Source of the DNA: Xiphophorus maculatus
Taxonomy: Eukaryota > Chordata > Actinopteri > Cyprinodontiformes > Poeciliidae
Reading direction: 5' to 3'
Length of the DNA: 64,000 bases
Assembly: GCF_002775205.1 (NCBI RefSeq)
Contig: NC_036453.1
Span: 4,615,103 to 4,679,102 of the forward strand
Numbering within the stretch: position 1 is the stretch's first letter; every line of letters begins with the position of its first letter. Positions 1 to 10,400 of this stretch are shown one piece after another. A program made the position numbers and the translations under genes. The notes below the pieces were generated by a model. It saw nothing but the letters and a program-made list of their open reading frames with translations, was not told where the DNA came from and did no database searches.

Positions 1-446
1 ACCGGCGCTCACAACTTCCTGCGTCTGCGTGAGACCGTGCTGCTTCGCAAAGAAGCTCGTAAAATGTTTGTTCAGGCTAACACCAGAATCGGTGGCAATA
101 AGCTGGAGTTTGGTGACAGACACATGAATCAGATTGGAGGTAAATTAAATGACTACCGGAGGCTAAAAATGGATTATTACAACCAGTGTTAAAAAGACAA
201 ACATAAAATTTAAGTTGTGAATAAATGACGGTTGTAGTGTTGCCAAATCCTGGTAATTATTATTTTCTGCTGTTCAACTTGTGTCGCTCTGTGCTGCTTC
301 CAGGGGAGAACGTAGAGCTGGTGGAATATGAAAGCAATGCTGCAGGTTTGATTCGCTCCTTCACCGAGCGCTTCCAAGACGACGCGGAGCAGCTGGAAGA
401 CGTCCTATTGGATCTGAACAAAGCTGACGCCTGTTACTGGTGTTGA
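1..446 (+). CDS. dpp3: Dipeptidyl peptidase 3, C-terminal end (partial, last two exons)
   Basis: DPP3 is a cytosolic zinc exopeptidase (family M49) that removes dipeptides from the N-terminus of short peptides; it also binds KEAP1 in mammals. Only the C-terminus is here; the zinc site (HELLGH-type) lies upstream of the window. The first exon is open from base 1 in frame 1 (TGAHNFLRLRETVLLRKEAR). The last exon starts at 304 after a CAG acceptor and ends with TGA at 444-446; it encodes ENVELVEYESNAAGLIRSF, close to the conserved DPP3 tail (LLEYEASAAGLIRSF in mammals). The donor is uncertain: a weak GTGGCA site after base 91 gives family-like length, while a strong GAG|GTAAAT site after base 139 adds 16 residues; both are phase 1. 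The protein ends DACYWC, shorter than the mammalian tail. The family call is firm from the AAGLIRSF block and from synteny with rin1 and rbm14. Confidence 0.88.
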
Positions 447-1891
447 TGAATCATTGGCTCCACAGGTTTAAAAAATAACTATGAAAGTCTGTTTTTATGT
501 CCTGGAAAGGTTTAAATGAGGCGGTGAAAAGAAAATTCTTAAAATCGGTAAGCCATAAGATGTTGGATTGCTGAAATGTGCTTGTTCAAATTCAGGCAAG
601 TATTGATTTGTAATGCAACAGATCTCTTTGTAAAAGCCACTCGGAACACATTTTGTAATAAGAAGTATTAGAAACAATGGAACCTGGAAATGAAATAGAT
701 TCTTACATAAAGTTTTTTTTCTGTCATGACATTTGTCACTCTGTACCTAAACTGATTTTGACGGTTAATTTGTGGCTAAAAATAAAATAAATCTGTCTGA
801 CTTTTTTGTTTATTTTTACAGGTTTTAGAAAAGTTCAAAGTTAGGTAAACCTAGTCTGGAAGTTTCACAATAATAATAAAAAAAATGCTTAGTCCAGTCA
901 TAACGTTAATTATGAGGAAGAAACAAATGACTAAACACAAAAATGTACATTTGGGGTTTTCATGTCTTCTTTGTGTTTATATTTAAAATGTTTGTGTATC
1001 AAACAAAAAAATAAAACAACATATTAAGTGAAAACTATGAAACTATATTACTTTGCTACATATTTTACAACTTGCTAATATTGTTCAGTGCATTGAGGAA
1101 AAATGTTTCTTGTGTCTGACTGCTTATTCCTCTTGTGCAGTGGCCTTTCCTATAATATACTCCAGCACATGAACTACTGCACAAATGATCATTTATCATA
1201 TTTTTATACTCCATTAACAAAATATATTCAGCTGTTACTGCAGTGGAAGTATTTCAGAACAATATAATCACATTACTTGATGATAATGTGATGATATTGT
1301 CATCACATTATTAAGATAAATTTAGATTTATCTTAAATTTATCCAAATTTAAGATAAATACCTGGTGATGCATGATGTCTTCTTTCATTCATAGTTCATT
1401 AATTCCCATTTGCTCCCATAATAAAATAAATTCTGTATTTTAACAATTATGTTAGTTTATATTAGTTATCTCCTATCATTTCTTGAATTTTACAAAACCC
1501 ATGATGTTCAAGGATTTATTTTTAGTAGATCAAAATGTGCTACTGTATTAATATTTTAATTATATATAATAAAAATAAGCAGCATATTTAACTGAGAATG
1601 ATTTATTTACAACTTGCAAGAACAAGAGTCTATATTTGCAGATTGAAAACGATTGGTATGGAGGGGTTTATTTTGCAAACATTTCAACTGTTGTCACTAA
1701 TTTTAACAGAGTTAAACTAAAAAATGACTTGCTCCCTAATTGAAAAGGAAGACCACCTAAAACACGTTTTAAGAAACATGTCACTCAAATATTAATTATT
1801 CCTATAAGGTATCTCTGCTCATTCTTGAAAAGTGTTTAAAACATTAACTATTTTTAAATGCATCAACAGTCTAAGGTGCTTGCTAATCACT
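447..1891. other. Convergent dpp3/rin1 3' flank, no gene seen
   Basis: This AT-rich stretch holds the 3' UTR of dpp3 (+) and the 3' UTR of the RIN-like gene (-). A minus-strand AATAAA (plus TTTATT at 1667-1672) could end the RIN-like transcript. Bases 1260-1375 contain two adjacent AT-rich imperfect palindromes. I find no exon with VPS9 or Ras-association similarity on the minus strand, which matters for the RIN-like gene. Confidence 0.6.
781..786 (+). terminator. dpp3: Candidate dpp3 poly(A) signal AATAAA
   Basis: AATAAA lies 335 bases after the dpp3 stop codon, followed by a T-rich stretch (DSE-like). It is the first canonical signal downstream of the stop. A 3' end here is inferred. Confidence 0.5.
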
Positions 1892-4849
1892 TTAAATGTT
1901 TTCCTGTTTATGGGGTAACTGAGTCTCTGTTGCTTCTTCAAGAGTACTTTCAGAACTGAAGATTTCTTCTTCAGCGTTCTTTACATCCATGTTGTTCTCT
2001 TCTTTCTCCTTCTTTTCATCTGAATCCTTTGCCCCTCCATCGTCACCCGTGTGTGCTGCTTCATCCTCAGCCTCCTGCACTGATCTCTGCTCATCTGGTC
2101 CTGAAGGACCAGCCTCTTCACAGCACACTTGTTCTGACAGCAAAGAGGAGTTCATAGAGGTTACAGGGGAGAGAGATGGAGAAATGCTGGGCGAGTCATA
2201 TGGGGAGAGAGAGAGTTTCACTTTGGGGGATATAGACGGGGACTGATAAGGTGAGACGGATGGGGAAGAACTGGGAGAGTAGTGAGGAGAGCGGGAATGA
2301 CACGTTTTGGGGAAAAGAGGGGGGGCTCTTGGAGAAACTGTTGGTGACTGGTAAGGAGAAAGCGAGGGAGAGTGGGCACTGACTGCAGAACAAGGCTGCA
2401 TGTAATCATCTAAAAGATGCTCCATTATGGCTGGTAGCTGAGCTAAAGCCATTTCCTGTTTGATGTCGGCTTCAGTGTGGTCCATCTCGCTCTCTGCTTG
2501 GCCCTCTTCCTGTATCTCTGGCCAGACATAAAGCTCTACTGATGGATCCTGCTCAACCTGAAGTGCTGCTCCTTTGGGTTTGACTCCCTCTCCTTTTAAA
2601 TCTTTACATCTCCCTTTGGTTTTAGGCATGAGGGGTGGAGGAGGTGGCGGAGCGAGCGGAGGGGAGAGCGAGCTTGACGTCTCTGTGGAAACTCGAATCT
2701 TTAAGCTGCGTTTGAACATGCGCCTTCTGGAGAAAGCATTCTGTGACTGCAAGAAAAGAGGGTTGATGAAGCAGAGAGCGCCCTGACCGGAGCTGCAGTT
2801 CAGTTCTCTGGGGCTCCGCGTTTTGATCGGACAAAACTCCTGGAACAGAGTTGGATTTGAATCAGATTTAGTGCCGTTTGAGTGGGGTTCAGCTGCACTG
2901 AGCTGGTTCTCTGCATCCGGTTGGAAAACACAGTCTGGCTCAGCTGCACGGTTAGTCTGTAGAAGAACAGGTGGAGCCGATGTTGCAACATCTGGCTTCT
3001 CCTCTTTTCTGGGCTTAGGAGGATCCCGTGGTCCACGGACATTCAGATGGGAACGCCAGAATTCTAGAAAAGAATTGGGATCTTATTATAGTGCACTTTT
3101 CAGTTAATATAATTTAATATATCTTTGAATACAGTAGCTCTCAAAAGTGTGCACACCCCTATTTTATTTGATATGTATTTTGGACTTTAATATATCTTAA
3201 TTTTTAGCTAACTGTTAACCATGTATTAACTTTTAAACATTTTTTATTGTCAAATTTTTTCCATTGCAACAATTTTGCACTTTAATAGGGGTGTGTACAA
3301 TTTCAAAATCCACTGTCTGTGACTGAGTTATGTAATTAAATCCCTTCTTCAAAGCTTCAGACAGTTAAAAAGTAGGTTGCAAAATCTGCTGTGAGGAAAC
3401 GGGTAATTCCCTCACCAATTCCCATGTGGGAGATGGACTCGAGCTCCTTGTGTGATGACGCCTTTGCGATGGCTTCAGGAAGCTCCAGAGGAAAAGGCAG
3501 CACATCTCTGAAATGCAAATGCAACATCCGATCACACAAGACGCTCCGGCACCTAAATATTTAATGATTAAAGATGGAATATAGATAGGAAGAAGAAATT
3601 GATTGAAACAAAACTAGAAAGGAACATTGAGTTTCGCTTTTTTACCTGCTGACACAATAAAAGGAAATGAGTCTAGGGAGATCTGGAAAGCTGATGGCCG
3701 AACTTTCCAGAGACAGAGCTGTTGATAAGAAAAGTACAAAAATGTATCACAGTGGTTAAAAATAGTTTCCACATAACTAGCATATAATGATTTCTGAAAT
3801 AGTTATTTTTGTGAGACAAGACTGACCAAAACATGGGGTTAGAGGTGGAATAATGTTCTTACTGGACTGCTCTTCCCTGATGCCAAACTCCTGAACAAAC
3901 GACGGCACACTGTCATCTGCTAAACGAACACAGAGCACGTTCTTTTGGGATGTGCGCGACTTTCTTACCAGGAACGTCTGTAAGATAAAACTTAATACTG
4001 AATGCAAGAGACTGCTTGGTGAAAAGACATGAATTAAATGTGTATGGTACAGTCAGTGAAAGAGTATTTTTCCTCTTACAGATTTATTCCTATTTAAGAC
4101 AAAGTCATTGACATCTATCAGTCAGGAAGACGTTTCAAATTTCTAATCTAATCTAGGCCATTAATCATGAGTCAACAACAAGACACAGACTGGGCAAAAA
4201 CCAGCGTCCATGGTTTAAGATGAAAACCACCAGAAAATATCTTGATGGTCTCCAGGACTTCTGGAAAAATGGTCTTTGGCGTGGCAATATAGAAGTAAAA
4301 TTAATTTCAGGAAAAAGGTTTCTACTGGCAGTCAAACATGGTGGTAGTGTGATGTTCTGGGTCTGCTTTCTGTTTTAGGACCTAGAAAGCTTGCCCTAAT
4401 TGATGGAGCTTTGAATTCTGCTCACAGTCAGAAAATCCTTAAGAATATTATCTGGCCATTAATTTGTTACCTTGGACTCAAACACACTTGGGTCACGAAT
4501 TGTTTAAACAAGCCATACATGCTTACTTAAAAAATTTTAAGTGTGACAAAAAAGCTAAATCAGGAGTAATCTGTGAGTTGACAAATACTTATTTACAGCG
4601 CTGTGTGCATAACAAGAAAGTGAGAAGCATAGATTTGTGTCAGACCCCAGGAGGTTCCCTCTGCAGAATGTGCAGCGCGTTTGCCGGGTTGATGGACAGC
4701 TGCAGCCAGACAGGAACGGTAAGCAGGAGACGGTCCAACACGCTGATGCTTCTCAGGGAGCCCCTTCCTCTTTGAACCCCCAGGAGTTTACGCTTTGATG
4801 GCTGGGCGGGCTCTGGGAAATCATACAGAGGCTCCTCCTGCTGTGCCAT
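1892..4849 (-). CDS. rin1: RIN-family (Ras and Rab interactor 1-like) SH2 protein lacking VPS9
   Basis: Coding exons on the minus strand: 4849-4646, 3977-3863, 3718-3646, 3507-3416 and 3063-1892; phases join and give 551 residues. The start ATG directly follows a TTTTCAG acceptor, so exon 1 is non-coding. The SH2 domain spans about residues 45-150, with WLQL at 49-52, the phosphate-binding arginine in FLVRKS (R73), then ISFPDLPRLISFYC and VLPFPLELPEAI. The RIN hallmark HMGIEFW and the block GALCFINPLFL (about 256-266) follow, then a polyproline run (about 296-308). Residues about 392-461 are SP repeats of the form SPYQSPTVSP, and the acidic tail ends at TAA. Known RIN1-3 and RINL carry a VPS9 Rab5-GEF domain, and RIN1-3 also a Ras-association domain, after this region; neither is present before dpp3 begins. 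The protein should bind phosphotyrosine and SH3 partners but could not act as a GEF. Neighbours dpp3 and rbm14 support the rin1 assignment; the exact paralogue is uncertain. Confidence 0.82.
3139..3305. mobile_element. Short MITE in rin1 intron 5
   Basis: About 20-base inverted ends (AAAGTGTGCACACCCCTATT on the left; AATAGGGGTGTGTACAATTT on the right) bound an AT-rich 165-base segment with no ORF. It lies just upstream of the last exon of the RIN-like gene in the transcript sense. Confidence 0.65.
4135..4622 (+). mobile_element. Decayed Tc1-like transposon remnant in rin1 intron 2
   Basis: Plus-strand segments resemble fish Tc1-like transposase coding sequence: a stretch reading GTCAAACATGGTGGTAGTG, followed by CTTGCCCTAATTGATGGAGC, and a tail reading GACAAATACTTATTTACAGC that looks like a Tc1-type end. 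The frame is broken many times and the DDE core cannot be read through. It is internally shortened (about 490 bases versus about 1.3-1.6 kb for a full element). Confidence 0.75.
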
Positions 4850-5358
4850 CTGAAAACACACACTCACACATCAGTAACTACACTGTTATTAGCTGTACCA
4901 GTAATGATCAGGCGGTCCCATTATAGTGTTGATTATGCCTTAGTCAATAAGAAGGGTGAGACTGCTCCACATTGAGACACACACGCAAAGAAAATCTGTC
5001 TGGATTTGAACTGCAAGTCCAGACTTGGTCAACTGGAGCAGCTCAGAGAGAGAGAGAGAGAGCTTAATGAAATGGCAATTCAAGTCAAAGCCTAAACAGA
5101 CAGAAAAGTCTGACATCACATCATATTTAATAATAAAACTAAGTGTCAAACATCAACATCTTTATGTCTATTCTGTAGAAACGCTACCGACAGCATGAAG
5201 GCCAACATCATTCTGACTGCGCGCATGCGTTCATAAAACTTCCACTTTAAAGAGTGGAAACTATCTCAAACTCTATCTTTTCCTCAAGCTCTAATCTTGT
5301 CATTTAAGTCTGAACAGTTTAAATATTAAGATTACCAGATGGTTTTAAGTCTATGTAC

Positions 5359-5480
5359 CTTTCCGCTCAGATCCTGTTTTCTATCCTCTCGGGTTCCAGT
5401 TGATCGTGGCGTGCTCCATGTTCTTCCGTCTCCAAGTTTACAACTAAGAAAAGTTCACTGCTCCTTCCACTCCGGCCTGT
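5359..5480 (-). other. rin1: Non-coding first exon and promoter region of the RIN-like gene
   Basis: On the minus strand a good donor (GGAAAG|GTACAT) ends a likely 5' UTR exon at 5359, pairing with the acceptor just before the ATG at 4849. The upper end (about 5480) is a guess based on the GC-richer patch with several CpGs; no TATA box is obvious. Confidence 0.5.
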
Positions 5481-5957
5481 CATGACGTGCGTCTACAGAT
5501 CCACAAGAGTATGTGGCTCCTCCTTCCTGCTCACCTGGAAGGAGGATGTCACCTGGAAACAAATCTCCTCATACGGTCGTGTAAAAAAATTAATAAAATA
5601 AAGAAAGAGAATAAAAGAAAATAAGCCCGCGCACTACTGATGGGGAAAAGCGATGGGTCTCACAACAGTCATTGATTGTGGATGGGTTAATTTGGTAAAA
5701 TAGCGCCTCCTGCTGGTAACTCGACCTGAACAAGCAGGTGAGCCGGGAGGGGCGGGGGGAACAATCCCTCTCATGAAGCCTGGAATAAGTTAATGCTAAT
5801 TCAATAAAAATATGATTGCTAATCATTTTTATTTTACTTTATTTATTCATAGTTTTTAAAACATCTATTTATTTCGTTTCCATAAGTGTTTGGAATATCT
5901 GTGAAAGAATATGTAAAAATAATATGTGTAAATTAGCTTAATGTATTCTTGCTTTTT

Positions 5958-6036
<79 letters not shown>

Positions 6037-6737
6037 CGTGTGTGTGTGTGTGTGCGTGTGTGTGTGTGTGTGTCTTAAAACATGCGAAACAAACATGATT
6101 TGCTGTTCACATGCATTGATGAAACCTAGATTTTTGCTACTATTTTTTTTATTTAATTCCCAAATACTCTCCTGGTTTTTTGTGTTATGAGTGATGTAGC
6201 TCAAATCATTCAACTCTAAATGACTATTCTTAAAGAAAGCTGAAAAGAGCCATATGTGGGGAGCACAATATGTTGGTTTGTTTCTGTAAAATGCTATGGT
6301 GTAAATAATTGATTTATAGGCAAAAATCTTTGCTTTTATTGTATCTTCTTAGTTTTGGAGTAGCCTATTGTTATTTTCCTGCAGTTCAATGGCGAGTCGG
6401 GGTGACCGGAACTAATTGGCTGTTAAAGGAAAGTTTACTTGAAAATCCGAAGAACAAAATTTATACCCGAAAGAGTAAAAAATAACTATTATTGACTATG
6501 ATTGATGTTTTAAAATATCTCTACTGTTTTAGTTGTGGAAAAACTCTAAACAGAATAATTTTTAAAACATAACGTAGTTTAATTTTAATATAGGTTACAG
6601 CTGAACACGTTTTTGTGACGTTTTGTTTGTAGCCTCTGACAAGTTTTTCTTCAAATAAACAAATAATCTTATTATTAGTTATTAAAACTACAAAAATCTG
6701 CTTTTTATGGCAGTGCTACTTTTTTTCTTTTTGTTCC
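5480..6737. other. Divergent intergenic region between rin1 and rbm14
   Basis: The 1.3 kb between the two outward-facing genes holds an AT/GT microsatellite and AT-rich sequence. No conserved exon was recognised. GC-richer patches near 5400-5540 and 6740-6790 are the likely promoters. Confidence 0.5.
5960..6073. repeat. Compound microsatellite (TA)n(TG)n
   Basis: About 29 TA units run into about 28 TG units with two GC interruptions. Such alternating purine-pyrimidine DNA is prone to length change and Z-DNA formation. Confidence 0.97.
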
Positions 6738-6792
6738 AGAATAGCGTAGCCGGATGTGACGTCTGAACCACATCAGCTTACGACCGCGTTGG
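6738..6792 (+). other. rbm14: Non-coding first exon of rbm14
   Basis: A strong donor (TTGG|GTAAGC) at 6792/6793 ends a likely 5' UTR exon that contains a start-stop (ATGTGA) at 6754-6759. The acceptor TTTTACAG at 7402 would bring in the coding exon. The transcription start is inferred. Confidence 0.55.
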
Positions 6793-7402
6793 GTAAGCTA
6801 TCTGTGCACTATTTAGGCTTAAACGTTTGTCTGGTCTTTGATTTAAATACAGAAGAAACAAACATTTATTCGGTATGTTTGTTTGTATGTATTTTAAGCT
6901 AAATGTATTTAGTCGAAACATACCGTTGCAAATTCATTCATATAATAGCACTGTTAGCTTTAGCTTGCACGGCAAACGCTGCATCATTAACGCTAGCGTT
7001 AAACAAAATGGCCAAGAGTTTTAGTTAGCTGATGGTTGTATTTTTTTGCCACAAAACGTCGTTTTGTTTTCATTAATCTTCGTTTTTGTCTCCTTTTATC
7101 TAGTCTATTTGTCTTACGGTATGCTTATTACTTTCCTAAACCAATTTTCACTGCTAAAGTTAACGGTGATATTAGCTTAGCTTATAAAACGCCTGCCAGA
7201 AAGCTACATCTTTGTAAATATTCGGACTCTTTTCGTACCACAACTCTTGTTGAAACGTTTAAAAAAAACCAGTATGTTACAATTGTGCCATTACATTATA
7301 TTTCTGGAGAGTCGTGGGAAGTTAGCAAATGGGTAGCTAACGTTCGGCGGGGAATATCTAACCTAACGTCTTGTACCAATAAATGCTGCTGTTCTTTTAC
7401 AG

Positions 7403-7414
7403 ATGTCTGGTTGA
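7403..7414 (+). promoter_or_regulatory. rbm14: Three-codon upstream ORF in the rbm14 leader
   Basis: ATG-TCT-GGT-TGA immediately follows the exon 2 acceptor and ends seven bases before the main ATG at 7422, in another frame. With the ATGTGA start-stop in exon 1 the leader may hold two minimal uORFs, which could lower initiation at the RRM start. Confidence 0.55.
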
Positions 7415-7421
7415 TACAGAG

Positions 7422-10400
7422 ATGAGCGGTGAGAACGTGAAGCTGTTTGTGGGAAACCTTCCTTTAGATGCTACTCAAGATGAACTAAATAAGCTTTTCG
7501 CTCCTTATGGAGAAATCGACACATGTTCTTTGCTCAGACAGTATGCGTTCGTGACCCTGAAAGGGGAGGGCGCAGCAGACAGGTATGTAACTGTCCATGA
7601 TAGTTATTTGTAGTCAGAAATGGATTGGTGTTTTTGACGTGACGTGTTTTAATAGACTGTTTAATAGACTGTTCTTCCACCTTGGTTTAAATGTAAACTT
7701 TTAAAAAAATATTTTAATTACAGATCAAATAATTGTAGGTAGGAAACTGTGAATGATCTTAATTTTAGTCCGTGAAAACTCTTTTCTGGTGTTCATCTAC
7801 ATTTAAGAATTAAATGTATGATTTAATTCAGTTTTGTTGTGTTATGCTGTGTCTATCCTACAAACCCCTTGACTTTGGGAAACAACAAACCAAGTGAAAA
7901 TTAATTTACCCCCAGTCAGCCAACCCTGTATTTACTACTGACTCATTTAGTATAAAAATGTTTGTATAAAAAGAGGTTTGGCTTAAAAATAGGAATTTCC
8001 ATAGTTTAATAAAACCAGTTAACTGTTATGAAGCAAATTCTAAAAATTGTAGTATAATGTTGAAGTTCAGTAATCAGTAGGTATAAGTTAGACAATATAA
8101 GTTTGTCAAAATATAAGTTTTGACACTTATATTTTGTTAATAAGTAGGTTAAGGATAAGGTGTTAAATATGAACATTCTTAAGGAACTTTAAATAATTGA
8201 AAGGGGGTTAAATTGTTTTAATTAGAATTGGGTCAGAATTATATGTCTTGCCAAAGGACACATGGAAATGTAGCAAGGAAAGGGCTGGAACTGAACCAAT
8301 AACTTCCCAATTAGTCATCACTGTTCCAAATCTGCCCAAAATTGCTTTAATTTTGGATTATATTTGGAAGATTTGTAGCAGCTAGAATACGAAATGTGCA
8401 TTTACAATTTTACTTGTCAAACATTTTAAAAGGTGGAATATGGGCAGATTCCTTTGTGCGTAAGTGGAGTATAATCTCTTGAGTGTTTTGTTAATGAAAA
8501 AGGAAATGCTTCTGTATCAGCACTTCTCCTGGTTGGGTACTTATAACTAGCTTACTCAAGTGTTAAAATTAAATTATGAAACAATTCAATTCTAATTAAT
8601 GACTGCAGGCCCCATGGCCACAATAAATGCCAAAAAGTAAGATGATTCTTCTCATTTTGAAAAAAGCATTTTTTAATATTGAAAACTGTTTCAGAGAACC
8701 ACCTAGAAAATATTTTACTGAAGCATAACTTGCATTGTTAATAAGAATGCACAAAACATTTTAAATGTACATAATCTTTGCTGAGTTTGTCCAAAGTTCT
8801 GATGTTGGTTTCATTCCTTCAGGGCCATACGGCATCTGGATGGCAAAGAGTACAGAGGCAGGCCGCTAGTTGTTGAAGAGTCGCGTGCGCGCCCGCCTAA
8901 TTCCATTAAAGTGTTTGTAGGAAACATCAGTGCAACATGTTCAGCAGATGACCTCCATGGGCTTTTCTCAACCTTTGGAAGAGTTTTAGACTGTGATAAA
9001 GTCAAAGGTAAAGGTATATAAACCAGAATGGCTAGTAATACTCAAAAGAAATACAAAAATAGTCAAGCATTTGTGTCCTGCAAGCTGATGGCTGCAAAAT
9101 TTGTTTTGCAGCAAGATTATGCTCAAATGTTGGGTACGCATTCGTGCATATGGAGAGGAAGGAGGAGGCCCTGGCAGCGATAGAGGCTCTCAACGGGACC
9201 ATGTTCAAGGGCCGTCAGCTGGCTGTGGAGCTTTCCAAAGCGCAACCTTTGATCAATCAGATTCCAGGGGGCGGAGATTCATCTGCAGGCGGAGGTGTTG
9301 CAACTGAAGATGAAGAATCCAGCTTCCTTTCTTTATTTAAACAAATAAAATACAACCTTTCACACTTGTGATCTTTGCTCCTTGCTTCCAGGTGGCAGAG
9401 AGGGTCTTCTTCCACGTCCTCCTCCATCACTCGAACATCACCAGAGTCAAGCGGCTGTGCTAGCTGCTGCCGCTGCTGCAGCCGCTGGCCTGCCCATACA
9501 AGTAACTGAAATAATAAAATTAGCATTTTTAGTAATGGATAAAATCTAATAGTTAATTAACTGTACACCTTCCATTTCATTTTGATACCATTTAGTCAAG
9601 TCAGATTGGAGTTTCATGTCTTTTTAATAATGTCCATAACTCTTCTTTCAGGTTCAACAAAGTGTCCATAACTCGTTTTACAACACAACAACCTTTGACC
9701 CCACCTACGCTGCTCTCAAAGGCCTTACCAGTTCTAAGGGGGCAGACGGGGTGATATATGGTGCTCTTGCCAGCCAGGTGTATGGAGCTGTTGCTGACCA
9801 GGTCTACCAAGAACTGGCCCATCACAATCCTGCGGCTGAAGAGGCAGAGCAACCTGCTGTTCCAGATCCCACAACGCTCTTTGAAGCAGCAAGAGCCAAG
9901 TTCTTTCAGGAAGGACAGAAGGTTAGCTAACTTTTGTATTAAAGCATATTTTGTTAATACAAATTCTTCAAAAAATAAACCGTTTGCCTAATTCATATTT
10001 TTTCATAAAATTTGAATTATAGGTTCTGGCAGAGCAGCAGGCAGGAAGAAAAGCAGCAGCAGCAGCTGCTACATCAGAAAACGAACGAGACCGCAGTCCA
10101 ATCAGAGGAAACCGGGCCCCTCTTCTTCCCGACCCGGTTCCCGGTTCCTTTGCTCAGATACGCCCCAAACGACGCACGCTTCTGCCGACACCACCTGGAG
10201 TCTCTGAAGACGCAGCACCTGCCACCACTACGTCTGAAGGGGCGGATCCTGTTGCTAGGTAACACATTCATTTACAGCGGAGTCTAAAGAAAATAAAATT
10301 TCTATCATATTGGAAGTCATTATCTACTGTTCCCACATAACGGTAACACAGTGATGTGGTGAGGAAAAACATTTTACTGGAGACGCAGCATAGAATGACG

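Noticed and set aside
5938-6213. His/Thr and Ile/Tyr repeat open frame on the minus strand
   Set aside because: Translation of the TA/TG compound microsatellite.
7036-7425. 129-codon open frame in rbm14 intron 1
   Set aside because: Starts with TTG, runs through the acceptor in a frame other than RRM1, and has no similarity; the spliced reading explains the region.
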